Source of the DNA: Stutzerimonas urumqiensis | Lineage (GTDB): Bacteria; Pseudomonadota; Gammaproteobacteria; Pseudomonadales; Pseudomonadaceae | Assembly (NCBI RefSeq): GCF_003640395.1 | Contig: NZ_RBZQ01000001.1 | Coordinates: 310,001-374,000 of the forward strand | Length of the DNA: 64,000 nucleotides | Direction: 5' to 3' | Shown: one piece after another, positions 47,296 to 54,797 of the stretch | Layout of the letters: each line of letters begins with the position of its first letter | Numbering within the stretch: the stretch's first letter is position 1 | The notes under the pieces: model-generated | Seen by the model: only the letters and a program-made list of their open reading frames with translations | Databases searched by the model: none | What the model was told of the DNA's origin: nothing | Program-made: the position numbers and the translations under genes

Positions 47296-47545
47296 ACGGC
47301 CGGCTGGATCAGGCTGCGTGCCGATGTCACCGATCGCAGCCGACGGTCGCCCTGGACTGGGCCAGTCACGTCAATCAAGCGGCCGATAGCGGCGCATCGT
47401 CTGCGGCAAGCCGTCGCACGCAGCCCGCGCCAGACAAGGCCTGCACGTCATCTGATCCGTATTTTCGCGCGGGACCTGAGTCTGTATCGCGAGACCCGGA
47501 CGGCCGATCATGCGCGTCGTTCGAAAACGGCCCGCGAGGCGACGC

Positions 47546-48958
47546 ATGACCGACCAGATTCCCGTCCGCATCATCGAAACCGTCGATGCCAGCAAGCCCA
47601 TCCGCCTGACACCCGCGCAGCGCGGCGGGCCGATCCACACGCGCGCCTTCACCGGTCTGTTCCGCACGCTGCGGCTGCTCGGTGCCGGCGCGCTGTTCGT
47701 GCTGTTCTTCGGCACCGCCTGGCTCGACTGGAACGGCCGGCAGGCGGTGCTCTGGGATCTGGGCAAGCGCCAGTTCCACGTGTTCGGCGCCACCTTCTGG
47801 CCGCAGGATTTCATCCTGCTCTCGGCGATCCTGATCATCGCCGCGTTCGGGCTGTTCTTCGTCACCGTGCTGGCCGGGCGCGTCTGGTGCGGCTACGCCT
47901 GCCCGCAGAGCACCTGGACGTGGGCGTTCATGTGGGCCGAAAAGGTCACCGAGGGCGATCGCCTGCAACGCATCAAGCTCGATGCCGCGCCCTGGTCGGC
48001 CGGCAAGCTGCTGCGCCGCAGCGCCAAGCACCTGCTCTGGCTGGCGATGAGCCTGGTCACGGCGCTGACCTTCGTCGGCTACTTCACGCCGATCCGCGCG
48101 CTGACGGCCGACCTCTTCACGCTGGAGATCGGTCTGCAAGCGGCGTTCTGGGTGTTCTTCTTCGCCGCGGCCACCTATATCAATGCCGGCTGGCTGCGCG
48201 AGCAGGTGTGCCTGCACATGTGCCCGTACTCGCGCTTTCAGAGCGTGATGTTCGACGCCGACACCCTGATCGTTTCCTACGACGCCAAGCGCGGCGAGGC
48301 ACGCGGCCCGCGGCGCAAGGACAGCGACCCGACCGCGCAGGGCCTCGGCGACTGCATCGACTGCACCATGTGCGTGCAGGTGTGTCCGACCGGCATCGAC
48401 ATCCGCGACGGCTTGCAGCTCGACTGCATCGGCTGCGGCGCCTGCATCGACGCCTGCGACAGCGTGATGGACAAGATGGGGTACGCCCGCGGCCTTGTGC
48501 GCTACACCTCCGAGCGCGCGCTCGAAGGCGGCCGTACCCGCCTGCTGCGTCCGCAGCTGGTCGGCTACGCGGCCATGCTGGCGCTGATGATCGGCGGTTT
48601 CGTCTGGGCATTGCAGGCGCGCCCGCTGGTCTCGCTCGATGTCACCCGCGACCGCACGCTGTACCGCGAGAACAGCGCCGGCCAGATCGAAAACATGTAC
48701 AGCCTCAAGGTCATCAACAAGACTCAGCAGCCGCGCGAATACCGGCTCGCGCTCGCCGATGGCCCGTTCGAGCTGCACGGCCCGAGCCATGTGAAGCTGG
48801 CGCCCGGCGAGATCGCCGACGTGCCGCTCAGCGTCGCGCTGGTAGAGGACGGCACGCGGGTATCCCAGCGCGAGCTGCGCTTCACCGTCAGCGATGTGGT
48901 CGAACCCGCAAGCCGCGCGAGCACGCCGAGCACCTTCGTCGCCCCGCTCAACCGATGA
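47546..48958 (+). CDS. ccoG: Cytochrome c oxidase accessory protein CcoG (RdxA/FixG family)
   Basis: A 470-residue membrane iron-sulfur protein. About five membrane helices (near 35-60, 85-110, 155-180, 190-215 and 340-360) flank two cysteine clusters: a membrane-proximal CGYACPQSTWT with CLHMCPYSRF, and ferredoxin-type CIDCTMCVQVCPTGIDI plus CIGCGACIDACD. A C-terminal immunoglobulin-like IG domain follows. The family reduces copper for cbb3 oxidase assembly. It stands alone here, away from any ccoNOPQ genes in the window, so it may be a paralog of the copy in the cco cluster. The start at 47546 gives MTDQIPVRIIETV; an ATG 12 codons upstream is less likely. Confidence 0.9.
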   Translation: MTDQIPVRIIETVDASKPIRLTPAQRGGPIHTRAFTGLFRTLRLLGAGALFVLFFGTAWLDWNGRQAVLWDLGKRQFHVFGATFWPQDFILLSAILIIAAFGLFFVTVLAGRVWCGYACPQSTWTWAFMWAEKVTEGDRLQRIKLDAAPWSAGKLLRRSAKHLLWLAMSLVTALTFVGYFTPIRALTADLFTLEIGLQAAFWVFFFAAATYINAGWLREQVCLHMCPYSRFQSVMFDADTLIVSYDAKRGEARGPRRKDSDPTAQGLGDCIDCTMCVQVCPTGIDIRDGLQLDCIGCGACIDACDSVMDKMGYARGLVRYTSERALEGGRTRLLRPQLVGYAAMLALMIGGFVWALQARPLVSLDVTRDRTLYRENSAGQIENMYSLKVINKTQQPREYRLALADGPFELHGPSHVKLAPGEIADVPLSVALVEDGTRVSQRELRFTVSDVVEPASRASTPSTFVAPLNR

Positions 48959-49002
48959 GCCAGGCAGGGCGGCGGTCTGCAACCGGCGCGGGGTGAATGG
49001 GC

Positions 49003-50463
49003 ATGCGCAGCGAAGTAGACTGCCCGACACCCGAGCCGCCGACTGCAGACCGGATGAAGCGCTACGAGAAACTCGCCGACGACATTGCCGAACTCATCCG
49101 CACCGGTGTGCTGAACCCGGGCGAGAAGGTGCCCTCGGTACGCCATGCCAGCCGCACCTTCGGGGTCAGCCCCTCGACCGTGTTCCAGGCCTATTACTTG
49201 CTGGAGGCGCGCGGGCTGATCCAGGCCCGTGCCCGCTCCGGCTACTACGTGCGCGAGCACGCCGGGCGCGCGCTGCACGAGCCGGACATGAGCGCCCGCA
49301 CCGCGCAAACCACCGAGGTCGGCGTCAGCGAGCTGGTGTTCTCCGTGCTCGACTCCCTGCGCGATCCCGACACCGTGCCATTCGGCTCGGCCTTCCCCAG
49401 CCCATCGCTGTTCCCGCTGCAACGGCTGGCCCGCTCGATGGCGCAGGCCGTGCGCGATCTGCCGCCCGAACAGGTGATCGCCCAGATGACGGCCGGCAAC
49501 CCCGATCTGCGCCGGCAGATCGCGCTGCGCTACGGCACCAGCGGCACCAGCCTGGCCCCGGACGAACTGGTCATCACCAACGGCGCGATGGAAGCGCTGA
49601 ACCTCTGCCTGCAAGTGGTCACCGAGCCGGGCGACCTGGTCGCCATCGAGGCGCCGGCCTTCTACGCCACGCTGCAGGTGCTCGAGCGCCTCAAGCTCAG
49701 GGCCGTGGAGATACCGGTGCACCCGCGCGAGGGCATCGACCTGCAAGTGCTGGCGGACAGCCTCGCGCACCTGCCGATCAAGGCCTGCTGGTTCATGAGC
49801 GGCTTGCAGAACCCGCTCGGCGCGAGCATGGACGACGACAAGAAGGCCGCGCTCTACCGGCTGCTGCACCGGCACGACGTGCCGCTGATCGAAGACGACG
49901 TCTACGCCGAACTGCACTACAGCCCGACGCGCCCGCAGCCGGTCAAGCACCATGACCGGGAAGGGCTGGTGATGCACTGCGGCTCCTTCTCCAAGAGCCT
50001 CGCGCCGGGCTATCGCGTCGGCTGGGTGGCCGGCGGGCGCTACGCCGAACGCATCGCCCGGCTCAAGCTCATGACCACCATCTCCCCCTCGGTGCCGGCG
50101 CAGGCCGCCATCGCCGACTACCTGCAACACGGCGGCTACGACCGCCACCTGCGCAAACTGCGCCACGCCCTGGAACTGCAACAGGCTGCCATGCTCGCCG
50201 CCGCGGCGCGCCACTTCCCGGCCGAAACACGCGTCACCCGCCCGAGCGGCGGCTACTTCCTGTGGTTCGAGTTCCCCGAACGCGTCGACGCCCTGCGCCT
50301 GCTGCAACAGGCCCTCGCGGAAGGCATCAGCCTCGCCCCCGGCCCGATTTTCTCCGCCACCCAACGCTTCCGCCACTGCGCCCGCCTCAACCACGGCAGC
50401 CCGTGGGAGGCACGCAGCGAGAAGGCGATGGAGCGGCTGGGGCGGTTGCTCAAGGCTTTTTGA
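49003..50463 (+). CDS. MocR-type transcriptional regulator (GntR wHTH plus aminotransferase domain)
   Basis: 486 residues. The N-terminal GntR winged helix (about 18-80: RYEKLADDIAELIRTGVLNPGEKVPSVRHASRTFGVSPSTV) is followed by a fold-type I aminotransferase domain with PLP-binding lysine Lys331 (SFSKSLAPGYRVGW). MocR proteins use PLP or amino-compound adducts as effectors. The start is uncertain: 49003 has GGGGTGA at a good distance, 48997 lies too close to it, and 49054 begins the conserved MKRYEKLADD but lacks an RBS. No divergent target gene is adjacent, as the integron integrase lies downstream. Confidence 0.88.
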   Translation: MRSEVDCPTPEPPTADRMKRYEKLADDIAELIRTGVLNPGEKVPSVRHASRTFGVSPSTVFQAYYLLEARGLIQARARSGYYVREHAGRALHEPDMSARTAQTTEVGVSELVFSVLDSLRDPDTVPFGSAFPSPSLFPLQRLARSMAQAVRDLPPEQVIAQMTAGNPDLRRQIALRYGTSGTSLAPDELVITNGAMEALNLCLQVVTEPGDLVAIEAPAFYATLQVLERLKLRAVEIPVHPREGIDLQVLADSLAHLPIKACWFMSGLQNPLGASMDDDKKAALYRLLHRHDVPLIEDDVYAELHYSPTRPQPVKHHDREGLVMHCGSFSKSLAPGYRVGWVAGGRYAERIARLKLMTTISPSVPAQAAIADYLQHGGYDRHLRKLRHALELQQAAMLAAAARHFPAETRVTRPSGGYFLWFEFPERVDALRLLQQALAEGISLAPGPIFSATQRFRHCARLNHGSPWEARSEKAMERLGRLLKAF

Positions 50464-50527
50464 GCGGAGACGAATGGAAACGATGGCGGCCCATGACAAA
50501 AACGGAACAGCTGAACGCTGCGCTGTA

Positions 50528-51493
50528 TCAGCCCAGCGGACTTCTCACACCCGCGAACCCCTGGCCCAGGACATGTGTATAGATCTGCGTGGTGCGCACG
50601 TCCGTGTGGCCCAACAGCGTCTGCACCGTGCGGATGTCGCTACCCCGGCGAAGCAATTCCGTGGCGAAGGTATGGCGAAAGGTATGGCAGCCCGCCTGTT
50701 TGCCGATGGCCGCTCGGCGTGAGGCTTGCCTTACGGCTTTTTGTATCGAGCTGACATGCAGGTGGTGCCGAACCACGGTGCCGTCTTCGTCAGTGCATAG
50801 GGTTGATGATGGAAACCACCATTGCCATTCAAAGGAAAATGGCGCGCGTGGATATTTCCGCCTGAGCGCGAATGGGAGGCTGACGGGCGACTTATAAAAG
50901 GGCTCGCAGGCTTGCCAGGCCTTGAACATCCTGAGCCGACGGTCCATCAGCTCGGTAATGAGCGTGGCGGGCAAGAGCGTCGTTCTGTCCTTGCCGCCTT
51001 TACCGTCCCGCACCGTAATCACCTGTCGGTCGAAATCTATATCTTTAATTCGTAGCCGAGCCGTCTCCACGACACGCAATCCAGCCCCATACATCAGTGA
51101 GGCCATCAGGTCATAAGGCGAGGGAAGTAGCTGAATGATTTCGGTGGCTTCGGCATGGGTGAGCACCGTGGGCAACCGGGGCGGCCGCTTGGCCCGAATC
51201 GTTGCGCCAATGTCGCCCAACGGCGTCTCCAGCACCTTCGCGTAGAGGAATACGATCGCATTGAGCGCCAGATTCTGTGTCGCCGCTGCAACATTTCGCT
51301 CCGTGGCGAGCCAGCTCAAAAATGCGTTCACCTCCGCACACCCGAGCTCTTGCGGATGACGCATCCCGTGAAAGCGGATGAAATAGCGAATCCAGTACCA
51401 GTAACTCTTCTCGGTTCGGATGCTGTAGTGATGGGCACGCATCACCGCGCGAAACCTCTCTTGCAAGCGCGGCGTGGTAGGCGAGCGGTCCAT
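50528..51493 (-). CDS. intI: Integron integrase IntI (tyrosine recombinase)
   Basis: 321 residues from the ATG at 51493 (AGGAG upstream). The tyrosine-recombinase catalytic set is complete: Arg140 (GAGLRVVETARLR), His270 and Arg273 (HTFRHTFATEL), His296 (LLGHTDV) and nucleophile Tyr305 (TQIYTHV). The integron-specific insertion between them is present (about 205-230, LRRKYPRAPFSFEWQWWFPSS), which binds the extrahelical bases of folded attC. The enzyme integrates and excises cassettes at attI and attC. It reads away from the cassettes, as is usual. No frameshift or stop, so it is likely active. Confidence 0.96.
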   Translation of the reverse strand: MDRSPTTPRLQERFRAVMRAHHYSIRTEKSYWYWIRYFIRFHGMRHPQELGCAEVNAFLSWLATERNVAAATQNLALNAIVFLYAKVLETPLGDIGATIRAKRPPRLPTVLTHAEATEIIQLLPSPYDLMASLMYGAGLRVVETARLRIKDIDFDRQVITVRDGKGGKDRTTLLPATLITELMDRRLRMFKAWQACEPFYKSPVSLPFALRRKYPRAPFSFEWQWWFPSSTLCTDEDGTVVRHHLHVSSIQKAVRQASRRAAIGKQAGCHTFRHTFATELLRRGSDIRTVQTLLGHTDVRTTQIYTHVLGQGFAGVRSPLG

Positions 51494-51506
51494 GCTCACT
51501 CCTTGG

Positions 51507-51522
51507 CTGTATGGATATCCAG
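51507..51522 (-). promoter_or_regulatory. Candidate LexA box at the intI promoter
   Basis: CTGTATGGATATCCAG has the CTG-N10-CAG core, with three departures from the palindromic consensus; on the minus strand its TACTGG...ATCCATACAG matches most of the sulA-type operator. It lies just downstream of the intI -10 box, 13 bp before the start codon. SOS control of integron integrases through LexA is known for class 1 and Vibrio integrons. Confidence 0.65.
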
Positions 51523-51524
51523 TA

Positions 51525-51553
51525 GTAATAAGTGGGCGAAATGAGGAAGTCAA
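51525..51553 (-). promoter_or_regulatory. Promoter of intI
   Basis: On the minus strand TTGACT (51548-51553) and TATTAC (51525-51530) are separated by exactly 17 bp, an excellent sigma-70 match. The start point would fall within the LexA-like site. Confidence 0.75.
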
Positions 51554-51599
51554 GCGAATACGCGAACAACCCGCGCTTCAACGCTAACATGTTGATTTC

Positions 51600-51680
51600 G
51601 CTAGGCTTGAGCCGGAACACGACTGCGGGTTATACCGAAGTCACCATTAATCATTACCGCGGAACGCGGTCTAATCACTG
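51600..51680. other. attI region of the integron
   Basis: The last base of attI is the G at 51680; the first cassette starts at TTATAT (51681), deduced from the reverse-complementary ATATAAC at the opening of attC1. A perfect 6-bp inverted repeat ACCGCG/CGCGGT (51656-51670) lies just inside and may be part of the integrase binding region. The left limit of attI is not determined. Confidence 0.65.
51607..51635 (+). promoter_or_regulatory. Candidate cassette promoter Pc
   Basis: TTGAGC (51607-51612) and TTATAC (51630-51635) with 17-bp spacing, reading into the cassette array 60 bp before the first cassette gene. This is the best-placed outward promoter; activity is inferred. Confidence 0.55.
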
Positions 51681-51695
51681 TTATATTTCTTTCCC

Positions 51696-52028
51696 ATGAA
51701 GACTGAAGATAAGTCCAAAATCATCAAAAGGTACGAAAAAGGAGTTTTGCTCAGAAATTTCTCTGGCCAGCTCACATACGAGATTGATGGTTTTTGGTAC
51801 AAACAGTACAAGCCGGCGAAGAAGAAAGTTGCCAAAGCATTCGGCTTGTTTCCATTTGGGTTCACTATTAATGGGCCGGATGAAGCCTTCCAAACCTTTA
51901 TCAAGGGCTCTAATCGCATTGGGATAGAGTGGGACGTCTGGTCTGGCTTGATTTTTGTTGCGAAAAATCAGAAATCGGAAGCCTTGATCCTGGAGATTGC
52001 AGCGTACTGCGAAGCCAATGAAATATAA
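51696..52028 (+). CDS. Cassette 1 protein, unknown function
   Basis: A 110-residue soluble-looking basic protein (KTEDKSKIIKRYEKGVLLRN at the N-terminus) with beta-rich middle (QLTYEIDGFWYKQY) and no signal peptide or membrane helix. No family recognised. The start ATG lies 15 bp inside the cassette; the RBS is weak (TTTCTTTCCC precedes it), so translation may depend on the leader. Being first behind the candidate Pc, it should be the best expressed cassette gene. Its composition is much AT-richer than the host. Confidence 0.75.
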   Translation: MKTEDKSKIIKRYEKGVLLRNFSGQLTYEIDGFWYKQYKPAKKKVAKAFGLFPFGFTINGPDEAFQTFIKGSNRIGIEWDVWSGLIFVAKNQKSEALILEIAAYCEANEI

Positions 52029-52124
52029 CAAGGCGCATCAATTCGCGGCCTGCGGCCGCCGGACGCCCTTTTCATTGCGGCTGCGCCTCCATTACAAGGG
52101 CGCCGTTGTGCGCTGGCGTTATGC
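52026..52124 (+). repeat. attC1 (99 bp)
   Basis: Opens TAACAAG (52026) overlapping the cassette 1 stop and ends GTTATGC (52118-52124). Longer than the others and unrelated in its central part; imperfect dyad symmetry between the two ends. Recombination point G52118/T52119. Confidence 0.8.
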
Positions 52125-52140
52125 ACCGGAAGTAGGCAGC

Positions 52141-52617
52141 ATGAGAACCAGACCAAATGGCCATATATGGATGGCGGCTGAACAATTTTTTAATGCTGCA
52201 GAGCACATTTGGACTGATGAAACGGTCGACCTTGATCGCTATGTGTATCCACTGGTTGTAAATTATGCCTTTAGCTGTGAGTTAAGCCTTAAGGCATCAG
52301 AGGGCTTAGTGAAATTTTCCGAAGCTACGCCCGAAGGGCTCCTGAAGGCAGTAAACACAGAGTCAGCCGTGCGTGGACACGATCTCCATACGATTTTTAT
52401 AAAGTTAAAACCAGAAACCCAAAAAGCAGTTGAGACAAATTTTCTTGCTTCAACAGGGACGCAGCTAATTCCATTGCTAAAGGAATGCTCAAAGTACTTT
52501 GCACATGGGAGATATTCGTTCGAGCAAATTGGCGGTTCATATTCATTGTCTGGCGTGCGTAACCTTGCCAAAGGACTGCTTGATTCAGTACTTGCTTATG
52601 GTAAAGGAAGCGCATAA
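52141..52617 (+). CDS. Cassette 2 protein, possible HEPN-like
   Basis: 158 residues from the ATG at 52141; the open frame upstream runs through attC1 and is not coding. All-helical, with RGHDLHTIFIKLKPE near residue 80 and YFAHGRYSFEQ near 120, a combination met in HEPN-superfamily proteins (an R-x4-H motif is present as RGHDLH). HEPN proteins are often RNases in toxin-antitoxin or defence systems. The assignment is weak and based on motif reading only. No RBS is obvious. Confidence 0.7.
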   Translation: MRTRPNGHIWMAAEQFFNAAEHIWTDETVDLDRYVYPLVVNYAFSCELSLKASEGLVKFSEATPEGLLKAVNTESAVRGHDLHTIFIKLKPETQKAVETNFLASTGTQLIPLLKECSKYFAHGRYSFEQIGGSYSLSGVRNLAKGLLDSVLAYGKGSA

Positions 52618-52687
52618 CAACTGGTTCAAATCGTTCGCTTCGCTCACTGGGACGGGCTAAAGCCCGCCCCTTAACCAAACGTTAGAG
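52615..52687 (+). repeat. attC2 (73 bp, type A)
   Basis: Opens GCATAAC/TAACAAC and ends GTTAGAG (52681-52687). Contains the family core CAAATCGTTCGCTTCGCTCA and the GACGGGCTAAAGCCCGCCCC hairpin. Confidence 0.9.
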
Positions 52688-52693
52688 GCAAAC

Positions 52694-53200
52694 ATGGATA
52701 AGCAATGGATGCCGCCTCTTGTTGGTGGATTCTCTGATGGAAAGGTTACATGGCAGCGTTTAGAGGAAATTGATTACGATCTTTTAGGCTTCTTACTGAG
52801 CTGCCACCTAATTATTGAGCATTACCTAGAGCACTTCATAGCTACTTATACCCGAGCACCTTTTCAATGGGAGGGTGCCAAGCTTACGTTTGGGCAAAAA
52901 ATAACGCTCATATCAAAGCTTCCCTTTAAAGAGCCATACAACTTACCTCCCACCATTAAGCACCTGAACACCTTAAGAAATAAATTTAGCCATAACATTA
53001 ATACAACGCTGACCGAGCAAGACTTGTTGCCGTTCAGGCAATTTCTCGAAAAATGCACAGAAGATAAAAGCAAAGTGCCTAGCGAGCCAAAAGAGCTACT
53101 TAGCATGTACATGAGTATTGTTTGCGCATATTTTGCAAGTTCAATTTCACATGCGGCGCAGTTTATTAGCAGCCCAACCGAAGGCGCAGCCTCTAACTAG
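52694..53200 (+). CDS. Cassette 3 protein, HEPN-like motif
   Basis: 168 residues, helical, soluble. The segment TLRNKFSHNI (about residues 95-104) contains R-N-x-x-S-H, an R-x4-H arrangement typical of HEPN-superfamily catalytic or substrate-binding motifs. N-terminal LEEIDYDLLGFLLSCHLIIEHYLEHFI also matches the helical style of such proteins. No antitoxin-like partner (MNT nucleotidyltransferase) is adjacent. Function unknown. Starts 13 bp after the cassette boundary. Confidence 0.75.
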   Translation: MDKQWMPPLVGGFSDGKVTWQRLEEIDYDLLGFLLSCHLIIEHYLEHFIATYTRAPFQWEGAKLTFGQKITLISKLPFKEPYNLPPTIKHLNTLRNKFSHNINTTLTEQDLLPFRQFLEKCTEDKSKVPSEPKELLSMYMSIVCAYFASSISHAAQFISSPTEGAASN

Positions 53201-53266
53201 TAGTTCAAATCGTTCGCTTCGCTCACTGGGACGGGCTAAAGCCCGCCCCTTAACCAAACGTTAGGT
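53194..53266 (+). repeat. attC3 (73 bp, type A)
   Basis: Opens CTCTAAC/TAACTAG, overlapping the cassette 3 stop, and ends GTTAGGT (53260-53266). Nearly identical to attC2 in the middle. Confidence 0.9.
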
Positions 53267-53271
53267 ATCAC

Positions 53272-53724
53272 ATGGAAACCAGCTTCTCAGCCAGGGTATG
53301 GAACTGGTATGCAGATGATGAGTATGAAAAGCTACTTTCATTCTTACAACTCTGCTATGGGCTAGAGTTTCTTGCACTCGAAGCAAAACAGCAGAGCGAA
53401 TCGATACCATATTGCCCCGCATGCGAAGTGTGGAGCGAAAAAATATTAAGGATTAAAGATTTTGCTGACGATTACGGAAATGACATTCCAGCCGATATAA
53501 AAAACGAGTTACTCTCAATATTTGAAAGCTGCGACAATTTAAGCAGTGATGCATTCCACTGCGATGATCAATTTATGTTTAGCCATAATGAATGGGCGAG
53601 CATTAGAAGCGCCGCCATTAATTGTTTGTCGCGCATTGAATGGTGTACTTTACAAACATATTCGCACGAATTTGAAGGGCGAGCTAGAAATGTTCGTTAT
53701 GGCGTACCGTACCAAGAAACCTAA
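53272..53724 (+). CDS. Cassette 4 protein, unknown function
   Basis: 150 residues, acidic, soluble, with a CPAC motif (about residues 48-51) and further cysteines (CDN, HCDDQ, NCL, WCTL) but no recognised domain. Helical prediction dominates (EYEKLLSFLQLCYGLEFLALEAKQ). Starts 11 bp inside the cassette; AT-rich. The function cannot be inferred. Confidence 0.75.
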   Translation: METSFSARVWNWYADDEYEKLLSFLQLCYGLEFLALEAKQQSESIPYCPACEVWSEKILRIKDFADDYGNDIPADIKNELLSIFESCDNLSSDAFHCDDQFMFSHNEWASIRSAAINCLSRIEWCTLQTYSHEFEGRARNVRYGVPYQET

Positions 53725-53794
53725 CTAGTGATTCAAATCGTTCGCTTCGCTCACTGGGACGGGCTAAAGCCCGCCCCTTAACCTAACGTTAGCC
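53722..53794 (+). repeat. attC4 (73 bp, type A)
   Basis: Opens ACCTAAC/TAACTAG over the cassette 4 stop and ends GTTAGCC (53788-53794). Same core as attC2 and attC3. Confidence 0.9.
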
Positions 53795-53814
53795 AGAAGA
53801 AATAGGATTCAGGA

Positions 53815-54183
53815 ATGGCCATATCCATTCACTTGTTCGCTGCACTTTGGGCCATTGTTGCCGGCACTAGTCAGCTTCTCACTCGTAAAGGAACCAGGCT
53901 ACACAAAGTTGTTGGCTGGTCATGGATGGTTTCTATGGTTGTTGTGGCCATTTCATCGTTTTGGCTCACGGGCTTCATGGACGTACTCTGGGGTTTTAGT
54001 CCCATCCATTTGCTTTCCATCTGGGTATTGTTCTGCGTTGCCAGCTCAATCTATTCTGCTCGGGTAGGCAATATAAAGAGCCACAAAGCATTCGCCGTGG
54101 GTGCTTTTTTCGGTGTGATTGGTGCAGGGCTTGGTGCGTTGGCTCCAGGACGCCTGCTTAATCAGTGGCTGCTGGGTGGCTAA
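53815..54183 (+). CDS. Cassette 5: small four-helix membrane protein (DUF2306-like)
   Basis: 122 residues with four hydrophobic helices (about 4-22, 33-53, 62-80 and 91-110). The pattern RLHKVVGWSWM, later HLLSIWVLF and SHKAFAVG places histidines at conserved-looking positions and resembles the DUF2306 family of predicted membrane proteins. Function unknown. An RBS-like AGGATTCAGGA precedes the start. It is the first of six consecutive cassettes encoding membrane proteins. Confidence 0.78.
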   Translation: MAISIHLFAALWAIVAGTSQLLTRKGTRLHKVVGWSWMVSMVVVAISSFWLTGFMDVLWGFSPIHLLSIWVLFCVASSIYSARVGNIKSHKAFAVGAFFGVIGAGLGALAPGRLLNQWLLGG

Positions 54184-54244
54184 CATGTCATTCAACCAGA
54201 CGTGTGCCGCTGCGCGGCCCACGCTGGTTAATTCCGCGTTAACT
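54181..54244 (+). repeat. attC5 (64 bp, distinct type)
   Basis: Opens GGCTAAC/TAACATG over the stop and ends GTTAACT (54238-54244). Shorter, with a CCAGACGTG/CACGCTGG-type dyad; unrelated to the 73-bp group, so the cassette probably came from another source integron. Confidence 0.82.
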
Positions 54245-54257
54245 GCACGAGAAAAAC

Positions 54258-54710
54258 ATGCCGAAATTCGCCATAACGCTTTTGATTTCCGCATCCGTGG
54301 TAGTCTTTGCAATATCCTTGGTTCTTCCGGCATTTGAAACCAATGTCAAGTACTTGATCGAAAGTTGGATGCATGAACCAAGCAAGAGTTATCAGGGGTT
54401 TGAGGTCCTTTTATTGGGTTGGGCATCAATTTTTGTTGGAAACATTTCTTGGCTTGCCAATGTCGGTTACTTTTTCTCGCTGGTCTCTGTCAAGAAAAGA
54501 AGTTATCTAGCCTTGCTCGCTTCATTTGCAGCGCTGATGTTTGCTTTACTCCCTCTAAGCCACCCAATTGTTGAGGTGGGGGAAAATGGTTATTACTTCT
54601 ATATATCCAATTTGAATTCAGGATATTATTTCTGGCTAAGCGCAATCTCTCTTGTCTGTGCAGCATCACTTGTGCACAGAGCACGATCCTTATCCCGGGA
54701 CAGCAGCTAA
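54258..54710 (+). CDS. Cassette 6: small four-helix membrane protein
   Basis: 150 residues with four hydrophobic stretches (about 5-25, 50-72, 84-102 and 122-140). A longer polar loop lies between the first two helices (LIESWMHEPSKSYQGFE). No family recognised. Start 13 bp after the cassette boundary. Confidence 0.75.
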   Translation: MPKFAITLLISASVVVFAISLVLPAFETNVKYLIESWMHEPSKSYQGFEVLLLGWASIFVGNISWLANVGYFFSLVSVKKRSYLALLASFAALMFALLPLSHPIVEVGENGYYFYISNLNSGYYFWLSAISLVCAASLVHRARSLSRDSS

Positions 54711-54793
54711 CCATGCGCTCAACTGCCACTCACTTTGTTCGCTGGACAGTCAAAAGCTTCGCTTTTGCCTGCCAGTTAGCTTAATCGTTAGGT
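54708..54793 (+). repeat. attC6 (86 bp, type B)
   Basis: Opens AGCTAAC/TAACCAT and ends GTTAGGT (54787-54793). The flanks (ATGCGCTCAA, and TTAGCTTAATCGTTA) match attC8 and attC11. Its opening heptamer differs at one base from the complement of the cassette's left edge (GTTAACT), the only such mismatch in the array. Confidence 0.85.
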
Positions 54794-54797
54794 TCGT

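Noticed and set aside
52397..52678. Minus-strand frames within the cassette array containing LVKGRALARPSERSERFEPVV
   Set aside because: This peptide is the reverse translation of the type A attC site and recurs wherever an attC lies in that frame; it is not a gene.
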